This document shows positions 18,720 to 30,862 of a stretch of DNA of 64,000 bases, one piece after another; positions within the stretch are counted from its first letter, which is position 1, and the number at the start of each line of letters is the position of its first letter. The DNA is from Lachnospiraceae bacterium JLR.KK002 (GTDB taxonomy: Bacteria > Bacillota > Clostridia > Lachnospirales > Lachnospiraceae), in contig JAYMNP010000001.1 of NCBI GenBank assembly GCA_036941025.1, positions 3,640,001 through 3,704,000 of the forward strand, read 5' to 3'. Both the position numbers and the translations under genes were made by a program. The notes below the pieces were generated by a model. It did no database searches. It was given only the letters and a program-made list of their open reading frames with translations, and was not told the DNA's origin.

Positions 18720-19781
18720 ATGGAAACAGTAATTGTAAATGTTACGGAAGGCAAACAGAATAAAGAGCGAATCAGAGAATACGTCCATGCAGCAGGTCAG
18801 ATTATCTGTCAGGGGGGACTGGTGGCCTTTCCCACGGAGACAGTATATGGACTGGGAGCGGATGCCCTGAACCCACAGGCTTCCCGCAGAATCTATGAAG
18901 CCAAAGGACGTCCCTCGGATAATCCGCTGATTGTACATATTTCCAGTATGGAAGCATTGGAACAAATTGCTGTAAGGGTGCCGGAACAGGCCCGGAAGCT
19001 GGCAGAAATATTCTGGCCGGGGCCGCTGACCATGATTTTTGAAAAACAGGAAACTGTTCCGCTGGAAACCACCGGAGGCCTTAAGACAGTGGCGGTGCGT
19101 ATGCCGGATCATCCGGTGGCGCTGGCATTGATAGAAGCAGGCGGCGGATTTATCGCCGCGCCCAGCGCAAACCGTTCCGGCAGGCCGAGCCCCACCGAAG
19201 CGGAACATGTGGCTCAGGACATGGAGGGCCGGATTCCCATGATTCTGGACGGAGGCCCGGTGGGGATTGGCCTTGAGTCTACTATTGTGGATTTTTCAGA
19301 GGAAATCCCCATGATTTTAAGGCCTGGCTATATTACGGAAGAAATGATACGGGGTGTAATCGGGGAACTCCGGACAGATCCGGGACTTAATCCGGAAGAT
19401 TCGGAGATTCGTCCCAAAGCACCGGGAATGAAGTACAGGCATTATGCCCCTGCAGGAGAACTGATTCTGGTGTCCGGAGCCGGAGAAAAAGTACGGGAAA
19501 AAATCAATGAACTGGCCGGGAAAGAGGAAGTAAAAGGCAGAACGGTGGGAATTATAAGTACTGATGAGACCAGAGGCGGATACCGTTACGGCATTGTAAA
19601 AAGCATTGGAACCAGGGCGGATGAGGATACCATTGCCCGGCATTTATACAGAATTTTAAGGGAATTTGATGAGCTGAATGCGGAAATCATATATTCAGAA
19701 AGTTTTTCCACAGCCGGAATCGGACAGGCGATTATGAACCGTCTGCTGAAAGCGGCCGGACATCATGTAATAGAAGTATAA
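18720..19781 (+). CDS. L-threonylcarbamoyladenylate synthase (Sua5/YwlC)
   Basis: A 353-residue enzyme that makes threonylcarbamoyl-AMP from threonine, bicarbonate and ATP for the t6A37 modification of ANN-decoding tRNAs. The N-terminal YrdC domain (about 20-200) shows PTETVYGLGADA, KGRPSDNPL, APSANRSGRPSPT and GLESTIVD. The linker PGMKYRHYAP near residue 235 and the C-terminal Sua5 domain distinguish it from the short TsaC form. It heads the sua5 - phosphatase-like - upp - deaminase - atp region, an order resembling ywlC-ywlE-upp-atp in B. subtilis. Confidence 0.93.
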   Translation: METVIVNVTEGKQNKERIREYVHAAGQIICQGGLVAFPTETVYGLGADALNPQASRRIYEAKGRPSDNPLIVHISSMEALEQIAVRVPEQARKLAEIFWPGPLTMIFEKQETVPLETTGGLKTVAVRMPDHPVALALIEAGGGFIAAPSANRSGRPSPTEAEHVAQDMEGRIPMILDGGPVGIGLESTIVDFSEEIPMILRPGYITEEMIRGVIGELRTDPGLNPEDSEIRPKAPGMKYRHYAPAGELILVSGAGEKVREKINELAGKEEVKGRTVGIISTDETRGGYRYGIVKSIGTRADEDTIARHLYRILREFDELNAEIIYSESFSTAGIGQAIMNRLLKAAGHHVIEV

Positions 19782-19805
19782 ACGGAGACCGGAAAGGTGG
19801 CGGGT

Positions 19806-20312
19806 ATGAAAAGATACAGTAAAATTATTTTCGTATGTAACAGCGGTACAGCGCGTGCACCTATGGCAGAGGCCATTATGAAAGAATATATCCTGAAATT
19901 TCCCATGGAAATAGAGAGCCGGGGACTGGTGGTGCTGTTTCCGGAGCCTTTGAACCAGAAGGTGGAGGCGGTGTTAATCAGCAACGGTATCAATGGGGAA
20001 AATCAGATGTCGAAACAGCTTGCCCCGGAAGATCTGGTTCCGGAACATCTGATTATTACCATGGAAGCTGCTCAGAAACAGAAGATACTGGAAGAATATG
20101 AAGAAAGCGCCGGCGTGGATGTGGAGGTACTGACAGATTTAACGGGAGATGAGCTGGAGATTCTCAATCCCTATGGAGGGACGCTGCAGTCCTATGGAAT
20201 CTGCTATGAAACCCTGAATAAAACCATACGAAAGCTGGTAAATCTAATAAACGAAGGAGAAGAAACATATGGGAAAAGTGACAATTATGGAACATCCGCT
20301 GATTCAGCATAA
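19806..20312 (+). CDS. Low-molecular-weight phosphatase family protein with altered acid loop
   Basis: A 168-residue protein related to low-Mr protein-tyrosine/arginine phosphatases such as YwlE. The phosphate-binding loop C-x5-R is intact (VCNSGTAR, near residues 10-17). The usual general-acid loop D-P-[YF]-G-G is NPYGG here, so the Asp that protonates the leaving group is replaced by Asn. Activity may therefore be weak, altered or lost. The start at 19806 follows AGGTGG; an in-frame GTG nine bases earlier is possible. Its 3' end overlaps upp by 44 bases in another frame, an unusually long overlap. Confidence 0.75.
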   Translation: MKRYSKIIFVCNSGTARAPMAEAIMKEYILKFPMEIESRGLVVLFPEPLNQKVEAVLISNGINGENQMSKQLAPEDLVPEHLIITMEAAQKQKILEEYEESAGVDVEVLTDLTGDELEILNPYGGTLQSYGICYETLNKTIRKLVNLINEGEETYGKSDNYGTSADSA

Positions 20313-20898
20313 AATTGGCTGGCTGCGCAGAAGTTCTACCGGTTCCAGGGATTTTCGGGGAATGGTGGGAGAGATTGCCATGCTGATGTGCTATGAGGCC
20401 ACCAGGAATCTGGAACTTACGGATATAGAGATTGAGACGCCAATCTGTACTGCAACTGTCAGGGAATTAAAAGGAAAGAAACTGGCGGTAGTTCCCATTC
20501 TGCGGGCAGGCCTTGGCATGGTGGACGGAATGCTGGCCATGATTCCGGCGGCAAAGGTGGGCCATATCGGATTATACCGGGATCCGGACACGCTGGAGCC
20601 CGTGGAATATTACTGTAAACTGCCGGAGGACTGTCCGGAGCGGGAAGTGTTTGTAGTGGACCCCATGCTGGCCACAGGAGGCTCCGCAGTAGCTGCTATT
20701 CAGATGCTGAAGGAAAAAGGCGTCAGAAATATACATTTTCTCTGTATTATCGCAGCGCCGGAAGGGGTGGAGGCCATGAAGCAGGCCCATCCGGATGTGG
20801 ATTTGTATGTGGGAGCCCTGGATGAGGGGCTGAATGACCATGGTTATATCGTTCCCGGTCTGGGAGATGCGGGAGACCGGATTTTCGGCACAAAATAA
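20269..20898 (+). CDS. upp: Uracil phosphoribosyltransferase
   Basis: A 209-residue enzyme that salvages uracil: uracil + PRPP gives UMP + diphosphate. The family pattern is clear: [12 protein letters not shown], the [13 protein letters not shown] loop, the PRPP-binding [12 protein letters not shown], and the C-terminal [21 protein letters not shown] uracil pocket. AAGGAG lies 8-12 bases before the ATG and within the phosphatase-like gene, so translation of the two is probably coupled. A dCMP deaminase gene follows after twelve bases, joining pyrimidine salvage functions. Confidence 0.96.
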   Translation: MGKVTIMEHPLIQHKIGWLRRSSTGSRDFRGMVGEIAMLMCYEATRNLELTDIEIETPICTATVRELKGKKLAVVPILRAGLGMVDGMLAMIPAAKVGHIGLYRDPDTLEPVEYYCKLPEDCPEREVFVVDPMLATGGSAVAAIQMLKEKGVRNIHFLCIIAAPEGVEAMKQAHPDVDLYVGALDEGLNDHGYIVPGLGDAGDRIFGTK

Positions 20899-20910
20899 GC
20901 GAGGTGTAAT

Positions 20911-21396
20911 ATGAGCAGTAAGAGACAGGATTATCTTAGCTGGGATGAGTATTTTATGGGAGTGGCAATGCTCTCCGCCATGCGCTCCAAAGATCCGGGC
21001 ACACAGGTGGGAGCCTGCATTGTCAGTCCGGACAATAAAATTCTGTCCATGGGTTACAACGGGTTCCCTGCGGGATGTTCCGATGATGAATTTCCCTGGA
21101 ACCGGGAAGGGGAGCCCCTGGACAATAAATACTTCTATACGACCCACAGTGAATTAAACGCTATTCTGAATTACCGGGGCGGCAGCCTGGAAGGGGCGAA
21201 ACTCTATGTTTCCCTGTTTCCCTGCAATGAATGCGCCAAGGCGATTATCCAGGCAGGTATCAGGACCGTGGTATATGACAGTGACAAATACAGGGACACT
21301 CCTTCGGTGATTGCTTCCAGGCGGATGCTGGATGCGGCAGGCGTGCGGTATTATCAGTATACCCATACAAACCGGGAAGTGAAGATGGTTCTGTAA
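20911..21396 (+). CDS. dCMP deaminase family protein
   Basis: A 161-residue zinc deaminase converting dCMP to dUMP, the precursor of dTMP. Zinc ligands are visible as HSE in TTHSELNAIL and the two Cys of FPCNECAKAI; the catalytic Glu follows the His. The sequence DPGTQVGACIV near residue 29 is typical of the ComEB/dCMP deaminase group. It sits directly after upp. Its stop codon lies inside the left end of repeat R2 copy 2, so the repeat inserted or grew right up to the gene end. Confidence 0.93.
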   Translation: MSSKRQDYLSWDEYFMGVAMLSAMRSKDPGTQVGACIVSPDNKILSMGYNGFPAGCSDDEFPWNREGEPLDNKYFYTTHSELNAILNYRGGSLEGAKLYVSLFPCNECAKAIIQAGIRTVVYDSDKYRDTPSVIASRRMLDAAGVRYYQYTHTNREVKMVL

Positions 21397-21467
21397 CAAT
21401 TCAGCTCGCGCCATTTAAATCATGCGGGCATGATTCACACAGAAACAGGCCATGGCGGAACTGTTAC
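21393..21467. repeat. Intergenic repeat R2, copy 2 (MITE-like)
   Basis: A 75-bp element with terminal inverted repeats GTAACAATTCAGC and GCGGAACTGTTAC. It contains TCATGCGGGCATGATTC near the middle. It provides the TAA stop of the deaminase gene and separates it from the ATP synthase promoter. It resembles copies at 4189 and 40014. Confidence 0.7.
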
Positions 21468-21488
21468 GTGAAAAATACAAGAAATGGA

Positions 21489-21517
21489 TAGACATTTTCA
21501 TAAAAAATGGATATAAT
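21489..21517 (+). promoter_or_regulatory. Promoter of the ATP synthase operon
   Basis: TAGACA (21489-21494), a 17-nt spacer and a perfect TATAAT (21512-21517), about 50 bases before atpZ. Confidence 0.7.
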
Positions 21518-21563
21518 AATTTCATATGTATGGAAATTACTGTATGACAGCGGAGGTACCCAT

Positions 21564-21857
21564 GTGAAATACAAAAAAAGCGTATATCGTTCTCTCACAT
21601 TAATTACGCAGTTTGGAATCAACATGCTGGTACCAATTTTTTTGTGTGTGCTGGCAGGGGTTTACATCGGAAAGAAATTTTCCATAGACTGGATTACGAT
21701 TCCGTTGTTTGCAGTGGGAGCTCTGGCCGGATTCCGCAATATTTTCATTATGGCCAGGAAAATTTATTCCGAAGATACATCTTCCCGGCGTCATGGGACT
21801 TCCGGGGAGCAGCATAATCAGAAAGAAAAGGATACCGTTCATGTTAAGAAGGATTAA
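21564..21857 (+). CDS. AtpZ/AtpI family F-ATPase accessory protein
   Basis: A 97-residue protein with two membrane helices (about 12-35 and 43-63) and a polar C-terminus. Size, topology and first position in the atp operon fit the AtpZ family of F0F1-ATPase accessory proteins, which together with AtpI assist assembly or ion supply. The start is GTG at 21564, set by GGAGG seven bases upstream; longer in-frame starts overlap the promoter. It overlaps the next gene by 17 bases. Confidence 0.8.
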   Translation: MKYKKSVYRSLTLITQFGINMLVPIFLCVLAGVYIGKKFSIDWITIPLFAVGALAGFRNIFIMARKIYSEDTSSRRHGTSGEQHNQKEKDTVHVKKD

Positions 21858-22266
21858 TCAGGCCCTTCCGGAACTGTTGCTCGGCATAGTGCTCTACGGA
21901 TTTATGATTCAGATTGTCGGCGTATGGTTCGTGGAAGATAAGGTGCAGTATAGCGTGGGGCTTTGGGCGGGAATTATTCTGGCCATGGGGCTGGCAGTCA
22001 ATATGGCTGTGGTTATCCTTGATACGGTGGAGGCCATGGCAGAGAAACGCTCTTACCGAAAAGCGTCTCTGTATGCCGTGCTGCGCTATCTGGCAGTAGT
22101 TCTTGGGGTTATCGTTGTCTGGTATTTTGAACTGGGCAACGTACTTGCCATGTTTGCGGGGGTGATGGGGCTGAAAGTATCTGCTTATTTGCAGCCTGTT
22201 ACACATAAATTTATGATTGCCATGCAGGAGAAAAGCGCCTGCAGCCATGAAAATAAAAGGAGGTGA
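21841..22266 (+). CDS. atpI: ATP synthase subunit I
   Basis: A 141-residue hydrophobic protein with four predicted membrane helices in two hairpins, as expected for AtpI (subunit I), which aids assembly of the c ring. It is not a catalytic subunit. The ATG at 21841 lies within the end of atpZ, and its end carries the AAGGAGGTGA ribosome binding site of atpB, so the three genes are tightly coupled. Confidence 0.78.
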   Translation: MLRRINQALPELLLGIVLYGFMIQIVGVWFVEDKVQYSVGLWAGIILAMGLAVNMAVVILDTVEAMAEKRSYRKASLYAVLRYLAVVLGVIVVWYFELGNVLAMFAGVMGLKVSAYLQPVTHKFMIAMQEKSACSHENKRR

Positions 22267-22270
22267 GAGA

Positions 22271-23005
22271 GTGCAGAGTTCAATTTTACTGTCTTCCGGA
22301 GCAGACATTGATATTATGGTACACGGTCTGTTTTCCTACGAGCTGTTTGGACATACCTTCTGGATTACCACAACCCATGTGAGCATTTTAATTGTTATGA
22401 TAATTCTGATCGGGTTTTCGCTTGCAGCCAACCGTGCCATGAAACATGCATCAGATGTACCGGGAGGCTTTCAGAATGTGGTGGAACTGATTGTGGAAAA
22501 ACTGGACGGCATGGTTCACGGCGTTATGGGAAAAAGCGGCGGGAAATTTGTCAACTATGTGGGAACCATATTTATATTTATCCTGGTGTCCAACCTTTCC
22601 GGCCTGTTCGGACTGCGGCCGCCCACAGCGGATTACGGTGTAACCCTGCCGCTGGCGCTGCTGAGTTTTATCCTGATTCATTTTAATCAGTTTAAATATC
22701 AGACGCCAAAGGCCATATGGACAGATATGTGTTCCCCGCTGCCGCCATGGCTGCCAATCTGGTTTCCGATTAACCTGATCAGTGAAATCGCAGTGCCGAT
22801 TTCTCTGTCTCTGCGTTTGTTTGCAAACGTACTGTCAGGAACCATTATTATGGCATTGATTTATGCGCTGCTGTCAAAGGGTGCATATTTCTGGCCAGGA
22901 GCATTACATGCGTACTTTGATGTATTTTCAGGCTGTATCCAGACGTATGTATTCTGTATGCTGACCATGACATACATCAGCAATGCAATCGGAGAGGAAG
23001 AGTAA
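22271..23005 (+). CDS. atpB: ATP synthase subunit a
   Basis: A 244-residue membrane subunit that forms the ion half-channels of F0. Five to six membrane helices are predicted. The essential Arg is in SLSLRLFANVLSG near residue 185, and the C-terminal helix has YVFCMLTMTYI. The start is GTG, set by the near-perfect AAGGAGGTGA five bases upstream. It acts with the c ring encoded next. Confidence 0.93.
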   Translation: MQSSILLSSGADIDIMVHGLFSYELFGHTFWITTTHVSILIVMIILIGFSLAANRAMKHASDVPGGFQNVVELIVEKLDGMVHGVMGKSGGKFVNYVGTIFIFILVSNLSGLFGLRPPTADYGVTLPLALLSFILIHFNQFKYQTPKAIWTDMCSPLPPWLPIWFPINLISEIAVPISLSLRLFANVLSGTIIMALIYALLSKGAYFWPGALHAYFDVFSGCIQTYVFCMLTMTYISNAIGEEE

Positions 23006-23040
23006 CATCCGTAACCAGTTTATTAATGAAATAATTATAA

Positions 23041-23322
<282 letters not shown>

Positions 23323-23377
23323 GGGCATCCCTTAATGTGCAGAAAGCAGCACAAATCAGATGAAAGGAGGACAGGCC

Positions 23378-23880
23378 TTGGAACAGTTATTTGGCTTAAA
23401 TCCGCAGCTTTTGCATGACACGGTTCTCTCGATTCTTGCCATATTGTTTCTGTTTACCTTAATGTCTTATCTGCTGTTTAATCCGGCAAAGAAGATGTTG
23501 AAGGACAGACAGGACCGCATTAAGAATGATATTGACACCGCAAAGAAGGACAGGGAAGAAGCTGCTGCTGTCAAAGCGGAATATGATGCAAAAATCAGAG
23601 GAATCGAAAAAGAAGCTGAGGAAATCTTAAGTGAGGCCCGCCAGAAAGCCCTGAAAAATGAAACCAGGATTGTAGATGAGGCGAAGGAAGAAGCTGCCCG
23701 TATCATAAAACGTGCCAACGAAGAAGCATTGCTGGAGAAGAAACGTATTATGGACGAGGCAAAACAGGAAATGATTACCATTGCTTCCATGATGGCAGGC
23801 AAGGTAGTGACAGCCTCCATTGATACATCCATTCAGGACGCGCTGGTGGAGGAGACATTGAAGGAAATAGGTGAGAGCAC

Positions 23881-23893
<13 letters not shown>
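23378..23893 (+). CDS. atpF: ATP synthase subunit b
   Basis: A 171-residue peripheral-stalk subunit: one N-terminal membrane helix (about 12-33) followed by a long charged coiled coil rich in Lys, Glu and Ala. TTG at 23378 is chosen as start because AAAGGAGG lies seven bases before it; the in-frame ATG at 23360 lies upstream of that site and has none. It overlaps atpH by 13 bases. Confidence 0.9.
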
Positions 23894-25949
<2,056 letters not shown>

Positions 25950-25966
25950 ACGGGTGGTGAATGTTT

Positions 25967-26824
25967 ATGGCGTCCATGAGGGACATTAAAAGAAGAAAAG
26001 GCAGCATACAAAGTACGCAGCAAATCACAAAAGCCATGAAGCTCGTTTCTACCGTTAAACTGCAGAAAGCGAAAAACCGTGCGGAGCAGTCCAATCCATA
26101 TTTTAATTACATGTATCAGACTGTAACCTCAATGCTTGCAAGGTCAGGAAATATGAGCCATCCCTATCTGAAAGCGGGAAGCTCTCAGAAGAAAGCAATC
26201 ATTACCATTGCCTCCAACCGGGGACTGGCCGGCGGATACAATTCCAATATTGTGAAGCTGGTTACCGACAGCGGTATTCCCAGAGAAGAAGCTCAGATTT
26301 ACATTATCGGGCGTAAGGCGAAGGAATCCCTGCAGCGGAAAGGCTATGAGATGAAGGGGGACTATTCGGACGTAATCGAGGGCCCCACTTATGAAGATGC
26401 TTCCGCAATCTGCAAGGAAGTTCTGGGTGCTTTTACCAGAGGGGAAATCGGGGAAATTTACCTTGCATATACCCATTTTAAAAATACCGTCAGCCATGAA
26501 CCCACTCTGATGAAATTGCTTCCGGTGGAATTTGACGAAGCAGAACTGAAAGAGGCGGACAGCAATGTGCTGATGAATTATGAGCCCAATGAGGAAGAGG
26601 CACTGGATTTAATTATACCCAAGTACATGACAAGCCTTTTCTATGGTGCGCTGGTGGAAGCGGTTGCCAGTGAAAACGGCGCCAGAATGCAGGCGATGGA
26701 TTCCGCAACAAGCAATGCAGAAGAAATGATCAGTGATTTGACATTGAAATATAACAGAGCGCGTCAGGGCTCTATTACACAGGAGCTGACAGAGATTATT
26801 GCCGGCGCCGAGGCCATATCTTAA
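25967..26824 (+). CDS. atpG: ATP synthase subunit gamma
   Basis: A 285-residue central-shaft subunit. The N-terminal helix contains DIKRRKGSIQSTQQITKAMK and the C-terminal helix ends ARQGSITQELTEIIAGAEAI, both characteristic. ATG at 25967 is preferred over 25961, which abuts the GGTGGTGA site. A perfect hairpin (26821-26841) overlaps its stop codon, and a tandemly duplicated block follows before atpD. Confidence 0.94.
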   Translation: MASMRDIKRRKGSIQSTQQITKAMKLVSTVKLQKAKNRAEQSNPYFNYMYQTVTSMLARSGNMSHPYLKAGSSQKKAIITIASNRGLAGGYNSNIVKLVTDSGIPREEAQIYIIGRKAKESLQRKGYEMKGDYSDVIEGPTYEDASAICKEVLGAFTRGEIGEIYLAYTHFKNTVSHEPTLMKLLPVEFDEAELKEADSNVLMNYEPNEEEALDLIIPKYMTSLFYGALVEAVASENGARMQAMDSATSNAEEMISDLTLKYNRARQGSITQELTEIIAGAEAIS

Positions 26825-26841
26825 AGCGCAAAGCGCTTTAA
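26821..26841 (+). other. Perfect hairpin overlapping the atpG stop codon
   Basis: TTAAAGCGC-AAA-GCGCTTTAA, nine base pairs with a three-base loop and no T-tract. It could slow 3' decay of the upstream message or affect read-through into atpD. Confidence 0.6.
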
Positions 26842-26854
26842 GAACATGGCCTGT

Positions 26855-28501
<1,647 letters not shown>

Positions 28502-28513
28502 GGGGGTGAGCAC

Positions 28514-28921
28514 ATGGCAGAGGAAAATAAATACTTTCAGTTGGAAATCATCACGCCGGACCGTGTGTTATACAAAGGGGAAGCCTCCATGGTGGAATTC
28601 ACTTCCGTGGACGGAGAGATGGGTGTATACAAACACCATATCCCTCTGACTACCGTACTGGCTCCCGGAATTGTAACCATTACAGAAGCGGACGGCAAAA
28701 AAGAAGCGGCAGTCCATGCAGGCTTTGTGCAGATTCTGGGAGAAAAAGTAACGTTTCTTGCGGAAATTGCCGAATGGCCCGACGAGATTGACGTGAACCG
28801 GGCACAGGCGGCCAAAGCCCGTGCGGAAGAACGTCTCCGCAGCCATGGTGCGGAAGTGGACGTAGCCCGTGCGGAAATTGCGCTGAAAAAAGCACTGGTT
28901 CGTATTGATGTGAAACAGTAA
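28514..28921 (+). CDS. atpC: ATP synthase subunit epsilon
   Basis: A 135-residue regulatory F1 subunit: N-terminal beta sandwich (FQLEIITPDRVLYKG...VDGEMGVYKHHIPL) and a C-terminal helical hairpin rich in Ala, Arg and Glu. GGGGGGTGAG precedes the ATG. It ends the operon at a bidirectional terminator. Confidence 0.94.
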   Translation: MAEENKYFQLEIITPDRVLYKGEASMVEFTSVDGEMGVYKHHIPLTTVLAPGIVTITEADGKKEAAVHAGFVQILGEKVTFLAEIAEWPDEIDVNRAQAAKARAEERLRSHGAEVDVARAEIALKKALVRIDVKQ

Positions 28922-28951
28922 AAAAACAGGGGCTGCGGCCCCTGTTTTTTT
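28919..28951. terminator. Bidirectional terminator between atpC and the HD gene
   Basis: AAAAAACAGGGGC-TGCG-GCCCCTGTTTTTTT, flanked by A and T runs so that it works for both converging genes. The minus-strand gene stop lies at its right edge. Confidence 0.85.
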
Positions 28952-30797
28952 ACTGTTTCATTCCGTCATAAATCTGCTTCCAGGCCTCCCGGCGTCCTTC
29001 GGAAAAAGAACGTTCAATCTGTCCGGCAATTTTTTCCTCTCTCAGCCGGGCAGTCAGAAGGGGAGAGAACCGCTTGCCCTCCAGCCCAAGAGCTGTCTCA
29101 ACGGCTTCGTCAAAAGTCTTGTCAAATCCCATATACAGACACTGCATATCCGTAACGTCATGGAGCCAGTCAATCAGGCCGATAATATCTGTCATCTGAC
29201 GGTACTGGCATTCCAGCCGGTGATAGGAATCCGGATATCCATGAGTACAGTCGTACCAGGAATGATGTCCGTGAGCAATGGCTGCATAAGGCCGGGTAGA
29301 TTCCCTGGCAGACAGGGCTGCCTCCCCCGCCAGCGTGTGAAGGTGAGCCATTTCATATTCTTCTTCAAACCACTGGCGTCCTGCCTGGGAATACAGATTG
29401 ATGAAGTTCACTTTGCCCACATCATGCAGCATACCGGCTTCCATGGCATAATTCAGAATGCGCTGTTTCTTTTCTTCCGAGTCAGAAATTTCCCGGAACA
29501 TGTCAATATCGTCGAAAAACTCCGGTTCTTCTTCCAGAATTATCCCGCAGAGGGTAACCGCGCCTTTACCCACAATCCAGGAATGAACAAAGATTTCCGG
29601 TGCAAAACGCATCAGAATTTTCATCAGAAAATCTTTATAGGATATACTGTTTCCGGTTTCCAGAAAGGTGGCGGAAAGCTGACGGAGATAGAGGAACAGG
29701 GCCTCATTCTGAAAGTCCTCCGGAACAGAATCCACATACTTTAAAATCCGGTGATAAAGGCTTTCGAGATATTCCGTCCGTTTTGGAATCCGTTCCGGAT
29801 AATCAGTTAAATACTGACAGTAAAAAGCAGGCAGAGAAATGATGCCATACATGCTGTCTGTGGAAAAATCAGTCAAATCTGTTTTATCCATTAAAAGTTC
29901 CATTTTATTCAAAAGGCCGTCCAGAGTGTTCAGCCCGCAGTAATATTCTATGGCATAATAGGCGAAACGTGGCCGGATGGGAGGGGGTTCATTCCGGGAA
30001 GCAGCCTCCTGAAACCTCCGCTCATGGACAATATAGACAGATTCCATAATATCGGTCACGTCCTCGGAAGTCATGGTGGCTTCCCTGCTGTGGGAAATGC
30101 TGGCCGCCATCTGCTGATGGGTCAGGTAAATGTATTTATCCCAGGGGAGATCCGGAGCCTTTTTCTGGTATTCCTTATCCTGCAGAATCTCCAGAGTACG
30201 CTTTATCATACGGATTTTTTCACTGGCAGACTTAAATTTCCCCAGGGACATATTCGCACGGGAACGCAGAATATAGCCCCGTGTCTCCGTATCGTCAATT
30301 TCATCATAATATTTCAGGTAAGCGGCTGCTTCTGTAAAACAGAGCCGCATCTGAGAAGTATATTTTTCCGTGATGGAAAGGTCAAGTCCCACCAGCTTGT
30401 TGCACTGGTTGTTGTGGGCCATACCCAGCCAGTATAATTCCCGAATCATGGCATTTCGGTCTCTGGTCAGCCGGGCAAGGGTAAGCAGCGCTTTGTGAAT
30501 CTGGCAGAAAAGCCCTGCATCCAGCGCGTCTTTGTTATTTCCGGATAAAAGTGCGTCTGCAAAGTCCTGCAGCTCCTGCAGTTTATCTTCACCGGCGTTA
30601 TGTATATGATCCAGAACCGGGAAAAGTTCTCCCCGCAGCAATTCCATATTACGCTTTATTTTCTGCTCTGCCCGCATACGGTCCCGGAGGACTTCCTCCA
30701 GATATTCGTCAAAAGAGAGGTTTCCCGGATTTTTACGGGTTCTGAGGGCAGAAATATCTTTTAAACTGGCAATATATTCTTCCTGATATGGCTGCAT
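28950..30797 (-). CDS. HD-GYP-like phosphohydrolase domain protein
   Basis: A 615-residue cytoplasmic protein. The N-terminal 400 residues are helical, TPR-like in composition, and of unknown role. The C-terminal HD domain has the metal-binding pair H458-D459 in GMLHDVGKVNF, a second His in HLHTLAGE, and HHSWYDCTHGYP near residue 515. The last resembles the HHE-x-x-DG-x-GYP signature of c-di-GMP phosphodiesterases with substitutions. Hydrolysis of a cyclic dinucleotide is possible but not shown. It lies 65 bases downstream of the hybrid kinase gene, probably in one operon, with a hairpin between them. Confidence 0.8.
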   Translation of the reverse strand: MQPYQEEYIASLKDISALRTRKNPGNLSFDEYLEEVLRDRMRAEQKIKRNMELLRGELFPVLDHIHNAGEDKLQELQDFADALLSGNNKDALDAGLFCQIHKALLTLARLTRDRNAMIRELYWLGMAHNNQCNKLVGLDLSITEKYTSQMRLCFTEAAAYLKYYDEIDDTETRGYILRSRANMSLGKFKSASEKIRMIKRTLEILQDKEYQKKAPDLPWDKYIYLTHQQMAASISHSREATMTSEDVTDIMESVYIVHERRFQEAASRNEPPPIRPRFAYYAIEYYCGLNTLDGLLNKMELLMDKTDLTDFSTDSMYGIISLPAFYCQYLTDYPERIPKRTEYLESLYHRILKYVDSVPEDFQNEALFLYLRQLSATFLETGNSISYKDFLMKILMRFAPEIFVHSWIVGKGAVTLCGIILEEEPEFFDDIDMFREISDSEEKKQRILNYAMEAGMLHDVGKVNFINLYSQAGRQWFEEEYEMAHLHTLAGEAALSARESTRPYAAIAHGHHSWYDCTHGYPDSYHRLECQYRQMTDIIGLIDWLHDVTDMQCLYMGFDKTFDEAVETALGLEGKRFSPLLTARLREEKIAGQIERSFSEGRREAWKQIYDGMKQ

Positions 30798-30862
30798 AAT
30801 CCTTCTACTCTTTTCTGTTATCTGATCAGGGCATCAAAGCAGTGCTTCGGACGTCCTGACCG

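Noticed and set aside
19797..19805. Alternative GTG start of the phosphatase-like gene
   Set aside because: Possible, but the ATG at 19806 is better spaced from AGGTGG; the difference is three residues.
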